Source: Paulownia fortunei (taxonomy: Eukaryota > Streptophyta > Magnoliopsida > Lamiales > Paulowniaceae). From it: a DNA stretch of 64,000 nt. Every line of letters starts with the position of its first letter. Position 1 is the first letter of the stretch. Positions 26,961-37,627 of this stretch are shown here, piece after piece. A program made the translations under genes and the position numbers. The notes under the pieces are model-generated. The model saw only the letters and a program-made list of their open reading frames with translations. It had not been told where the DNA came from and searched no databases. The stretch lies in the NCBI GenBank assembly GCA_019321725.1, contig CM033108.1, forward strand, positions 2,984,001-3,048,000, given 5' to 3'.

Positions 26961-28168
26961 TATTCAACTTGACTTATGATAGTTTTTTCGAATAATTTTT
27001 TTTTATGCGATTTTAAAATTTATTGGGCATCATTTATTTATTTTGTATGTGATTCTTGCATTGCTGCATTTAAATGTTAACTTTCGTAAAATAAATTATC
27101 TCAAAAGTTAATTTTTTTTATTTTTTAAAATCTTTTAACTGGACTAAACTATTTTTTTTGTTGAGATTTTCTAATTATTTCTTATCTCACTTAAAAACAC
27201 ACATGTTCGTACAAATTAAAGACACGGTGCAGACACGGATCCAAAGGCGCACCTGATAAGTGATTGCTAAAGTTTGAAGGCTATAACCAGAAAATACTTG
27301 GCAGTTATTACTAGAAAAAGGGCTGAGGTAAGATTCCGGAAAATAATTGTAGATCCGACCAATGAAAAGAGGACGCGTGGCATTTCACGAGATTCCAACG
27401 AATAAAGATGTCGTATTGGATGCAGCGAATGGGGAGCGGAGCAGCCTCGTGTGAGGATGGACAGCCAAACACCCAACAAAATTCTTATTCCTATGTTGAC
27501 GGGCTTAATAAGCCGAGCCTCTTAAGCACCACTCGGCTTTAATTCTAATTTTCCCCCTCCCTTTTCCTTTTTTTTTTTGATAATTTTTCTCCTTATTTTT
27601 TTGGTTGGTCGGAAAATAGAGATGATATGTTTAAATTAATATATAACTTTTTGCTTTTTTGACTAAACTTGACAAGTAAATATAATGTAAAAAGTTATGT
27701 ACAAATAATTATTTTAAATAGTTTGTTGATTTATAAAAAAATTATTTTTGTTGATCGGAAAGTAATTTATTGCTTTTTTTTTTTATAAAAAAATTAAATC
27801 TTGTACATGTGGAAGGAGGGAGGACAGGATTGGATTGATTGATTTAAAATTATGAATTTTAAATTCACAATATAAATTCATTGAATTTGTTTGAATATAA
27901 TGAATTTGAAATTATTAACCTCCTATTTTGAACTATTTTTAAAATAATTGTGGTATATTTCAGGTTTATCTTAAAATAATTAATTTAAAATTTCTCCTCC
28001 AAATTCTTCCATTAAATCCAAATTCTTTTATGCAAATGCAATCTTACTTCATTTATAAGTAATGAGATCAAATAACATCACTCATAAGAAATATTGATTA
28101 TTTCTATAATTCAATCTTATGAAATACTTTTAGAAATTATAAAAAAGGAATACATTAACTTATGGAAA

Positions 28169-28186
28169 GCCAGCCAGCCAGCCAGC
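28169..28186. repeat. (AGCC)n short tandem repeat
   Basis: Four and a half perfect AGCC units lie about 4.5 kb before the start codon of the zinc-finger repeat gene and roughly 0.5 kb before its likely transcription start. Confidence 0.85.
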
Positions 28187-28640
28187 TACAGGATTGCAAG
28201 AAGCCTAAGCCAGCTCATAGTGCAGAGCCAGCTTAATTACATTTCATTTTTTTTTTTTTTAAAAGCAAACAAAACAAATTGCCCCCCATATGGGAGGTGA
28301 TTTGGGCACGTCACCACAGTTCCACTTCCGCCACTAATTTTCCCTACCCCATCTCCTTATGTCAGCCCGAGGTGATTTTTAATTAAATAAGAAAAAGTCT
28401 AAAATACCCTTGCCTCACCCTCCCTAATACTCACTTAACCTAGGGCCAAACTGTCCAACAAAAGCCCATCCTTTTCACCAAAAAGTATACCTTGTCCAAA
28501 TCAGTGGTCTGCTGCCTAAAACCGCCAATAGCAACAGTTGTTTTGCTGCTGTCAGCCAGGGGCATTATTGGCAATCCACTTCCTTTAATCAAGAATTTGT
28601 GAGGTGCCCAAATCAAGTTTAGCACTATTTAGCTCTTCAT

Positions 28641-31600
28641 TTGGCTTAATTAAGTTCCCTCTTTTTCTCTCTCCTTTTTCTGCACTTTGTAGGATTATTC
28701 AACTTCTTGTTGCTGTACGCTCTCTTTCTCTCTCTTGTTTCTCTCCCACTGCCAATTTTTTTTTACTCACTTTCTCTCTCTAGACTGGTTTGGTAGAATT
28801 GGGGTTGTTCTGCAATGGATTGAGAAACTTTCCATCTTTGTTAGAAAGTTTGCTGTAAAGGGTAATTTTATTTTCTTGTGTACTTTTTGCTTATCCCCTT
28901 CAATTTTTGAAGTGCAGTGCCTTAGTTTATTTTTTTGCAGCAAATAGTTTATGTGGATTATGTTCATTAATATGCATGTGGGTCTAAATCTTTTTTGTTT
29001 TTCTTGAGTTTTTTTGGGGAATTATCAGAAATGTTTTATCTCTAATTGGTATTTTCCATGTTTTCTTTCACTGAATTTGCTTCATGGAATGCTAATATTA
29101 TATTTTTTTGGGTGTTGATAGTTCAGGAATTTATAATGAGCTGCTTAGGATTCATAGCCTTTTTGAAGTGTTCAATTGATAACTCCTCCTTTTTTAGTTT
29201 TATTTTTCTTTTTATAAAAAAAACGGTTAATTTTGTGTGTTCTGAATTTGTCATATTCCAGCAGCAAGGATGTCCATAATTTGCTCTCTTTTCTTCCCTC
29301 TTAATTATGTAATATTGATGTCATAAGCTTCACAGAAGGGATTTGACTCTTTACTCATATATTTATTATCTTTAATCTGATAAATCTGTAGATCTCATAT
29401 TTCACTGGTGAATTCACTGTAGAATTTGTAGTGATAAACAAAGTAAAGGTTGAAGATTAACTTTGAGCTATTAAAGGATCACTTTTTCTTTTTCTTTTTT
29501 GCAAATTACTTAAAATAAAGACATAATTCTCAAAACTTATTCTCAAGTTTGAGATAAGTCAATTTTTCAGAAGTTCTAGTATAGTTATTTCATAGATGTG
29601 TGCAGATTGGAAATAGGTAAACGTTGTAAATTTACGTGTATGACGGCAATAGAAACATGAGAAATTGCTGAACTCATTTGGCTTACAGCCTTGGTTAAGT
29701 GACTTAGAAATCAATTGGATGAATTACATGAAAGGTGAACATGTTACAATCTCGGGGGAATAGTTGCTATGTTTGAGTCATATAAAAAGTGTCTAGGCCA
29801 TGGCACCAAATGGAAGCCATGGAAAGGGTAATTGAATATGAAGGGGATGAAAACATTTTTTTTTTCTTTTAGTGGTACGAGGCCACACTATTAATATTTA
29901 AAGCTATTTCTCTAAATAAATTGTATAGTTACTCTTCTTTATGACTTCTCTCATTTTTATTTTTGGTGAAAATTCTTGTCCTATATTTTCTTATGGTCTC
30001 AACGTCCAAAGATTTCTGCATCAGATTCAGGGGGAAAAAAAGAAGGGAAAAGCTAACTAGTGGAAAAGCATCTTTTGTTCTATATTATCACATCCCTCCT
30101 CCGGGGGCCTAGGGTGTTTGACAAGGCCACATGGTATCTTTCATGAAAGAGTAGAGCCAAGAGAAACAAAAAAGAATCTTGCCTTATGGCGATGGTCTCA
30201 TTTCTCAACAAATAAAAACAAGAAACATTGGACCATAACATGTGTAAATCATAGCTTCCACAAGCTATAAAACTTGCATCTCCTTATTTGGTTGCAACTT
30301 CAAAAAATATCTCTGTTTGCTTTTACGTTTTTATCCTTCATGAGTTCTTTAGTATTTCTTTTGTGTTTCTCAGGTTCATGATCAAGAGTGTTTTCAAGCA
30401 ACTAGTTTCAACCATTTTCACTTCTTTTTTTTTTTTACCTGACACTGAATATTAAAGCCTAAAAAATGAGAAATTTAATTGGTTTTTGTGTCAATACAAA
30501 GAAATTCTTTATTGAACCGAGTCGTTCAATTGCTTACAGTCTCTCCTTGAATAAAACTTACAGAACACAAAATACATGATGTAATGCATACTCTCTGCCA
30601 AATTGAGTTTTTATAATTTTAAACTGGCCTAGATCCTTTTCGTTCCTCATTGAGCTGTTTTGACGCAGTGTATCACTTGTATAATTACGTTTGTCAACAT
30701 ATGAGTCTTCATTTATAGACTGATTTGTGGCATAAAATAACCATTTCTCGTGTAAAGGACATGTAAGCCATCATCTTTTATCTGTCTGGCAATACCTATA
30801 CCTATAGTGAAGTTGTTGATTTGATTAGTTTTCTACTACTCCCGTCCTATGAAATGAGATTTGTTGCGATGAGATCTATCTCCCATTAGGCTTAATTAAC
30901 TGAGGTGTGAAAAGACTGTCTAATTTATCCATGATATTTGGAATAAATTCCAGAACTATTCCTAGCAGTTTTTTTATGTTGAGGATCTCCCACATTTCTA
31001 TTGCACATTAGATGGCATGGAAAGTGAAGAGTAAAATGGTGCTTGTTGACTTCGTTATATGTTGAAAAATTCAACATTGAGAACTTCGTGGGATGGAGAA
31101 ATAAGAAATCGCTATCATTTGTTCCAAATTGAAGATAGGGATCCTTTGAGTGGTTTGTTATGTTAGGATTGGCTTGAAATTATCTAAATGCCCTTAAGCA
31201 TTTTGTGTCTATCAATTGGTACCAATGTTGCATGGATTAGTAATCCAGTTCCAGAGCTAATGATGTGAATGGTTCTTCCAATCGCCCAAAGTTTAACATA
31301 TAAAAACTTTTGGATTGATATCAGGCGGAATAACAGATGTATTCAACTTTTCTTCCTTCTTTCCTTTTTTTTTTTTTTTTCCTTTTTCTGATTAGTCAAA
31401 GCTATGTTACTAATTTAGCAAAGATTCCACTTTAAGGGGCATTCCCCAATATAATATGAGACACAAACTTGTCTGCTCCCTCTCCACTGCATCAGCTTCT
31501 CAACATGCTATGAAATCCCAACTAAGGCCAAGATCCCAATTCTCCTTTGTCATAGGCAACTTTTCTTTGCTGTAGATTTAAGTCTTGCCCTTGGAATAAT

Positions 31601-32716
31601 TTCTTCCATAACGGCCATAGCTGCTCTGGACTTGTTATGAATTTCTTTGCTGTTTTAAAAACCCTGGTAGAGTGCTTTAGTTATAGTGCAATTTTGGTTG
31701 CCAATTTATTTAAGTTCAATTTTGTGCTTCCATTTGGGTGGCCTTCAGTTTTTTCATGCTAGCATATGAAAGATTGTTTTTCACTTCAGGATACACAGTT
31801 TCAGTTTGCCTGAAAAGAAATGGAAAAATTTCACTTTGATTTTGTAATATCAATACTACAAGCATATTAGGCTGTCCGCTTTGTCAAAGTGACACAATCA
31901 ATGAATTACATTGCATGAATCTGCTTTAGCAATCATGTTGATAAAAGCACCTCTGTGCGGTCACAAGCACGAAGTGAGCCTGGGGAATTGGTCTATTTTT
32001 TCTCCATACACGGCATGGCCCTGACAGAGCTGCCCCTGGGGCGGGCATTGGGTTGCCTCGACTCAATTGACCCTATATAATTTTTATAATGCTAGTCTAG
32101 ATGCTACTTTGATCTATGTTGTGTTTGCTTCTTTGTGCTAATATTTTGATGCCTCATGATGTATTTTTGGTTATCTCATGATGCATCCTCTTGCATTGGC
32201 AAACATAGATTCTTATTCGGACTCCACAGTATAACTTTCATGCTGAACAATTAAGCTGCAGCTTTTTCTAGTTGTCTGAGACTTTTGATTTTGCGGCATT
32301 CTTTGAAGCTCTTTATAGTGCTTTGAACCATGTGATATGTGATTTTCCTTTCTCTTTCTATATGCTGTGAAATTAAGCCATTTGTCTCTTCTGTCAGGTG
32401 ACTGAATCTTAAGGAGCCTGTGCTTAGGCTGGAATTCCATGTCTATCAGATTGAATTTACCATACTTCCCCATCTAATACTCAGTGACAGATTCTCTTCA
32501 TTAACACAGTGCTTCTCCAAGGCAGTTTTTATAATGGATAGATCAGATACCTCAGGTTTTGTGAGTGGTGGATGTAGTTTGCTTGGATTTATTTCTCTCG
32601 TTTTTTTCATTTTAGTTTATGGATTTTCATATTAATTCAGTAGTATTCTTTTACCGGTTGGCCCTTCATTCCTTAAAGAAATAGCATAGGGATTTGATTT
32701 ATCGCAGCAAGAAAAA
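28641..32716 (+). other. putative 5'UTR with long introns of the zinc-finger repeat gene
   Basis: CT-rich leader-like sequence at 28650-28780 and a possible donor after 28861 suggest a first non-coding exon. TCTTCTGTCAG before 32398 and TTTATCGCAG before 32708 are good acceptors, with a donor at 32556. This gives non-coding exons of about 28650-28861 and 32398-32555, and an intron of about 3.5 kb between them. The interior is T-rich, as plant introns are, and shows no coding exon. Transcript data are needed to fix the borders. Confidence 0.4.
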
Positions 32717-34637
32717 ATGTATTCCTCTATCTGTGGTGACTTTATAAAGAATGGTAAAGTTGGAGATACTACGTTACGATTGGATGGCTTTGGATATGGG
32801 ACACGTGAAACTGCCACGTTTGGGAACAGTCAAATTAATAGTGGCAGTCGGGGTACTTGTATGAATGCTCCAGATGATGGGTGCAAGCTGGTGCTTGGAT
32901 TGGGCCCGACACCAAGTGCATATTCTGATGAGTATTCCCCTTCTGGGGGTAACAAAGCCAAAGGAATGACAACCATAGGTAATCAAGGGCTGTCATCTCA
33001 ACGTGATTCAATTTTAAAACTAGGGTTGTCTGGTGGCGCTGATGCTCTTTCAAATGTACTTGAGTTTTCTGCTTCCACGCACAGCCCTTTTGATGCACCT
33101 CATCAACCTGATCAAGTATCTTCAGATGGTAACAGAAATCAAATTCCTGTTGTTGATGAGGGTTCTACATCAGCCAAGAAATCAGGTGGCTATATGACGA
33201 GACTTATTTTGGCACCAAGAATGGAAAATGCCGAGATTTTGTGGACAACAAATAAGTTTTTGGAACTTGGTGCACAATCTCATTGCCAAATTTCCCAGCA
33301 GAGTTCTGAACCTTCCGCTGTCTCTAGTTACTCCATGAGTGCCATATCTGAGCCTGGAAGTGCTGCAGTGTCCTCAGATCACAGAGGCAGTAATATAAAA
33401 AAATGCAAGTTTGCCGGATGTACAAAAGGAGCACGAGGGGCAACAGGTCTGTGCATTGGCCATGGGGGCGGACAGAGATGCCAGAAGCCTGGATGCAATA
33501 AAGGCGCAGAGAGCCGAACGGCCTACTGCAAAGCCCACGGAGGAGGGAGAAGGTGTCAGCATCTGGGATGCACTAAAAGTGCCGAGGGACAGACGGATCA
33601 CTGCATAGCACATGGTGGGGGAAGACGTTGTGGACATCCAGGAGGGTGCACCAAAGCTGCACGTGGCAAGTCCGGTCTTTGCATCAGGCATGGTGGGGGA
33701 AAAGGTGTAAGGTGGAAGGCTGCACCCGTAGTGCTGAGGGGCAGGTTGGTTTGTGCATCTCTCATGGTGGTGGACGTCGTTGTCAATTCCTTGGATGTAC
33801 TAAGGGTGCTCAGGGGAGTACCATGTTCTGTAAAGCACATGGTGGTGGGAAGCGATGCATATTTGCAGGCTGCACTAAAGGTGCTGAAGGGAGTACACCT
33901 CTCTGCAAAGGCATGGTGGCGGAAAGCGTTGCCTGTTTGATGGTGGTGGGATATGCCCAAAAAGTGTGCATGGAGGTACAAATTTCTGCGTCGCCCATGG
34001 TGGAGGAAAGAGGTGTGCTGTTCCGGACTGTACCAAGAGCGCCCGTGGCAGGACTGATTGTTGTGTCAAACACGGTGGGGGGAAGCGGTGTAAGTTTGAA
34101 AACTGTGGTAAGAGTGCGCAGGGTAGCACCGACCTCTGCAAGGCCCATGGTGGTGGAAAGAGGTGCAGCTGGGGTGAAGGGAAATGCGAGAAATTTGCAA
34201 GGGGAAAGAGTGGGCTGTGTGCAGCACACACCAGCCTGGTTCAGGGGCGGGAGACGAACAGAGGAGGAATGATTGGGCCAGGGCTCTTCCATGGATTGGT
34301 ACCTGCTACCTCCACTGCTCGTAGCAGCTTTGACAATACCTGTTCATCATCCGGCGTGAGCGTGATCTCAGATTCGATCGACTCACTAGAGAAGCCAGCC
34401 AAACGACAACAGCTTATCCCTCCTCAGGTATTGGTTCCTTTGTCAATGAAGGCCTCATCATTTTACTCAAGACCATCGGGTTCTGAGAAGCAGGTAGAGA
34501 GGAGCACTGGGGCCGACATTGGCAGCAGTGATGCAAGGAAGAGCTTAGATTTTGCGGTTCCTGAGGGGAGAGTCCATGGTGGTGGACTCCTCTCCTTGCT
34601 CGGGGGAAATCTCCATAATTCAATTAATGGGATATGA
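32717..34637 (+). CDS. WRKY19-like Cys/His-repeat zinc-finger protein, two frameshifts
   Basis: Without the two frame breaks this would be one exon of about 640 aa. The N-terminus is Ser-rich, with family motifs DTTLRLDGFG and CKLVLGLGPTPSAY. Residues about 227-505 hold eleven repeats of roughly 25 aa in the pattern KRCxxxGCTKxAxGxTxxCxAHGGG, with Cys and His spaced as for zinc binding. The C-terminus carries PEGRVHGGGLLSLLGGN. This matches plant nuclear proteins usually labelled WRKY19-like or loricrin-like; they have no WRKY domain and their role is poorly known. Reading passes from frame 2 to frame 1 within GGGGGAAAAGG (33695-33705), and from frame 1 to frame 3 at about 33907-33911. Each break equals one missing base. 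Repeats continue intact on both sides, so sequence error or a very young pseudogene is likely. As written, frame 2 runs to 33940 with a nonsense tail. Confidence 0.85.
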
Positions 34638-34801
34638 ACTGGTTCTACCACAACATCCAACTGTGATCTATATAGTTTAAATTGTGAATTCTTGATATTG
34701 GAACTTGTATAAACGCTTCAAGAACATCAAGTAACGTGTTATGAGGAGTCTTGTATGGTCTAATAGGAATGAATGTTATTGTAAATTGCAATTGAATTTT
34801 C

Positions 34802-34807
34802 AATAAA
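34802..34807 (+). terminator. candidate polyadenylation signal of the repeat gene
   Basis: AATAAA lies 165 bp after the stop codon in a T/A-rich context (TTTTCAATAAATTG). The distance is normal for a plant 3'UTR. Confidence 0.45.
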
Positions 34808-35775
34808 TTGTAATTATGCTGAAAATCTACTCCAGGTCATGGTTTTGCATTCATTAACATCCAAGGTACACCAAGTGTGGCTAAAACCATATCGCTTTAT
34901 TGTTCTCCAATCAAAATGTCCAATCTCTTTACCTTCACACCTCAATTCAATAGCCTATCCTGCAATTTCTTCATTACAATCTATATTCCCCCTACCATAA
35001 TAAAATTTCATTTCTTCAAGGTGTGATACAAACAATTAACTCCAAATCACTACTTTTATAATAAATAGTGTAAAAATAATTTTTAACTCTCATCTAAAAC
35101 TCCGTGAGAATTAAAATAACACCATGGTACCTTCGACATGAATTAAAATGTTATATATCACTGATTTGTCCTTCACCACTTTATTACCCCCTTGGAAATT
35201 ATTAATTTATCAAATTCAATTAAATAAAAAATTAACTCCAATAATTTTTTTACTAAAATTAAAAATTATATATAAAAAAAACAATAAAGTTCATAGGGTT
35301 GCTTATCTCAACTATACATAATTTCCTCTCTCTCCTCAGTTGTAGGACATTGCAATACCCAAAGACTTTGGAAAAATATTTTTCTCACAAGTGGTATATT
35401 ATATTATGGTTCGATTCGTGCTACACTCAGCATATATATGGAATAGGGCCGGCCGGTGGTGACGGTTCTATTCAAATATTTAAATTTTTTAAATTAATAT
35501 AAATTATATATATAAAATTATTAATTTTAAAATTTTACTCATCTTAAAATCCCTCTTTATTTATTATTTAATTTTATTTTTTTTTACACCCACAATTTAT
35601 ATTTTCTGGCTCTGTCCTACCGCCATTGCATCACATTCCCAATTATGGCATGTTCACACTACATTAGAACAGGGAGAAAAAAAAATAAAATCCACACACA
35701 CACATAACAGGATTTCACGACTTTGGAGAGGACGAAACTACCCTTCTACTCCATCCTCCACACGTAAGACAATAG

Positions 35776-35783
35776 TATAAATA
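35776..35783 (+). promoter_or_regulatory. candidate TATA box of the 219-aa protein gene
   Basis: TATAAATA lies just upstream of GC-richer, exon-like leader sequence. Start of transcription would fall near 35808, followed by a leader exon ending about 35949 (TCTCAG then GTTGATGA) and an intron to 36460. Confidence 0.5.
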
Positions 35784-36499
35784 TTGCATGGAGCAAGGGT
35801 TTCAAATTATGGCGCGAGAGGAAAGTGGAGAAGAGGCAGAAGCCTCCCACTGAGTTCACAGTTTCTGACTTCAAAATTCCTCTGATTTCGCTCTCGATTC
35901 ACAGATTCAAATTGATTCAATCGCGCTGCACCAGACGCTCTCAATCTCAGGTTGATGATATATTTCATTACATTTGCTAAATCTTCCGCTGTTCCTCTGA
36001 TTGAAACTTGAATTTCACTGTTGTACCTTTATTTCGGATTTGATTTGATGTGATTTTCTCCAATTACTGGATTGTTATGCTCGGAGATTTTCAGGATAAG
36101 GATAATATTGAAAATTGCTGCTTCTGAAACTAGTTACTGATTGTTCTCTTTCTTATTTTCTACTGAAATTTTGCATGATTTTTTGCTACACCTTTTCCAT
36201 ATTTCAAAACCTAAAAAATGGCGCGGATTCGCATTACTTACGCTTATATGCGCTGCCTTTAGATTTGCATCTGTAGTTACTCCTGCTGCTTGAATTTTGA
36301 TCTGCAAATCAACTATTCTCAAGATTTTTCTTTTCTTCAACTTTCACGAAAAGCATCTTCAGATTGTTTTGCCTCTGTAACAATTTCAAATTACGGTTCA
36401 TGAGCCGCAAAATTTTCTGCACGAATGCGAGGAGATTTACTGATATTTGGTTGATTGTGCAGTAATTCTACATCCGATACTCAATTGCAAAGCAGTTCC

Positions 36500-37627
36500 A
36501 TGGAAAACCAACGCGATTCCAAAGCTTCGGATCTCAAGTCGTTAGAGGGCATCATCTCACCTATCAACGAGCCAAATCTCGTCGGCGATCGCCGCAATCG
36601 CCACTCGCTGGCGAAGCTCGAGGAGGATGCGGTGCCGAAGTCCAATCAAGGAGGTAGCGAATCATCGCTGACGTAACCTGATTCCAGAATTGGCTCTCTT
36701 TTCTGGAGGCCGAATTTAACTTCATCGTCGTTGTTAGATGTTGGCAGTAGCAGTAGCAGGAGTGAGAATAGCAAAGACAAGTCTGAGATGTGTCGTTATT
36801 GTTCTGGTATATGCCTTGGTTCCGAATGCCAGGTCAATTGTTCTCTCTCTCTCTGTGACCAAGATTACTGTGATCTGACGGTAGATACTTTCTTTTTAAG
36901 ATTTATCTATGGGTGAGGTGAAGTCTTATTTCTTCATGCTTTGTCACGACTGAGGGGCCAAAAAGAACTAAAAGTGCATTCTTAATTAGATTTTAATGTG
37001 TTATTGAACTTGATTTCAATTAGAACAGTTTCCAAGCCTCGGAGAGGTGCAGGGTCGTCCTCGTTTATCACTCAGGGAGCGCAGAGGTCAGGTATGGGAA
37101 CTAGTTTATCTAATCTTTCTTTTCCTTCTAGCCGTATCTTTTTCTAGCAATTCAGGAATTAATTGGGAGCAACAACTATTGAAATGGGTATTTTATAGCT
37201 CATGATCCTTGTGTGTTTCCGGATATTGTTTTCCAAGTTTACTTTGGCATAGATCTTCAAATCAAACAACAGTTTACAGGGATCAGGCTCATCAGATGGC
37301 ACAGAGAATCTCCCACTTAACCAACTCACATTGCCATCAGTACCAAGACCAATGGCCTTGCCTACATCATCCCTCCAAGCTGAACAAACTTCTGTGAGTA
37401 CAATTTCCAGCAGCAACACCCCAAATACTACTCTTCCCCACTTAGATTGGACTCCTCAGGATGATGGAATTGATGTTACTTTGCCTTGTGTTTCAACTGA
37501 GAAAAAGAATCCCTCAAGAGAAGACGTAGAAGCTTTTATGCGTAATATTCTGTATGGACCTGGCTCTGGAAGAAGGTTACCTGCATTTAATGATATTCCT
37601 TTGGAGCCTTCTGATCCTGATGACTAA
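36500..37627 (+). CDS. unrecognised plant protein, 219 aa, with a four-Cys cluster
   Basis: Four exons, 36500-36653, 36738-36832, 37029-37091 and 37280-37627 (660 bp in total), join in phase with GT-AG borders. The only path that reaches the long last-exon frame uses the acceptor ending at 37028. I do not recognise the family. Visible features: a charged, Ser-rich N-terminus; Cys70, 73, 77 and 82 spaced C-x2-C-x3-C-x4-C around CRYCSGICLGSEC, possibly metal binding; a basic segment RPRLSLRERRGQ; a Ser/Thr/Pro-rich middle; and a compact C-terminal block SREDVEAFMRNILYGPGSG with an acidic end. There is no signal peptide or membrane helix, so a cytosolic or nuclear place is inferred. A non-coding leader exon with an intron before 36460 fits the spliced structure. 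The AATAAA near 38448 could end a long 3'UTR. Confidence 0.7.

Larger units (their letters stand above)
25422..28640. other. repeat-rich intergenic region before the zinc-finger repeat gene
   Basis: It contains an old copy of a hAT-like repeat (about 25775-26116), a stretch rich in TTCGA/TCGAACTCGA words at 26620-26960, an AGCC tetranucleotide repeat at 28169-28186, and the putative promoter of the downstream gene just before 28640. The stretch 27200-27550 is GC richer (ACGCGTGGC at 27372) but shows no exon. Confidence 0.55.

Noticed and set aside
33810..34292. 160-aa and 118-aa minus-strand ORFs
   Set aside because: They are antisense shadows caused by the GC-rich Cys/His repeat codons.
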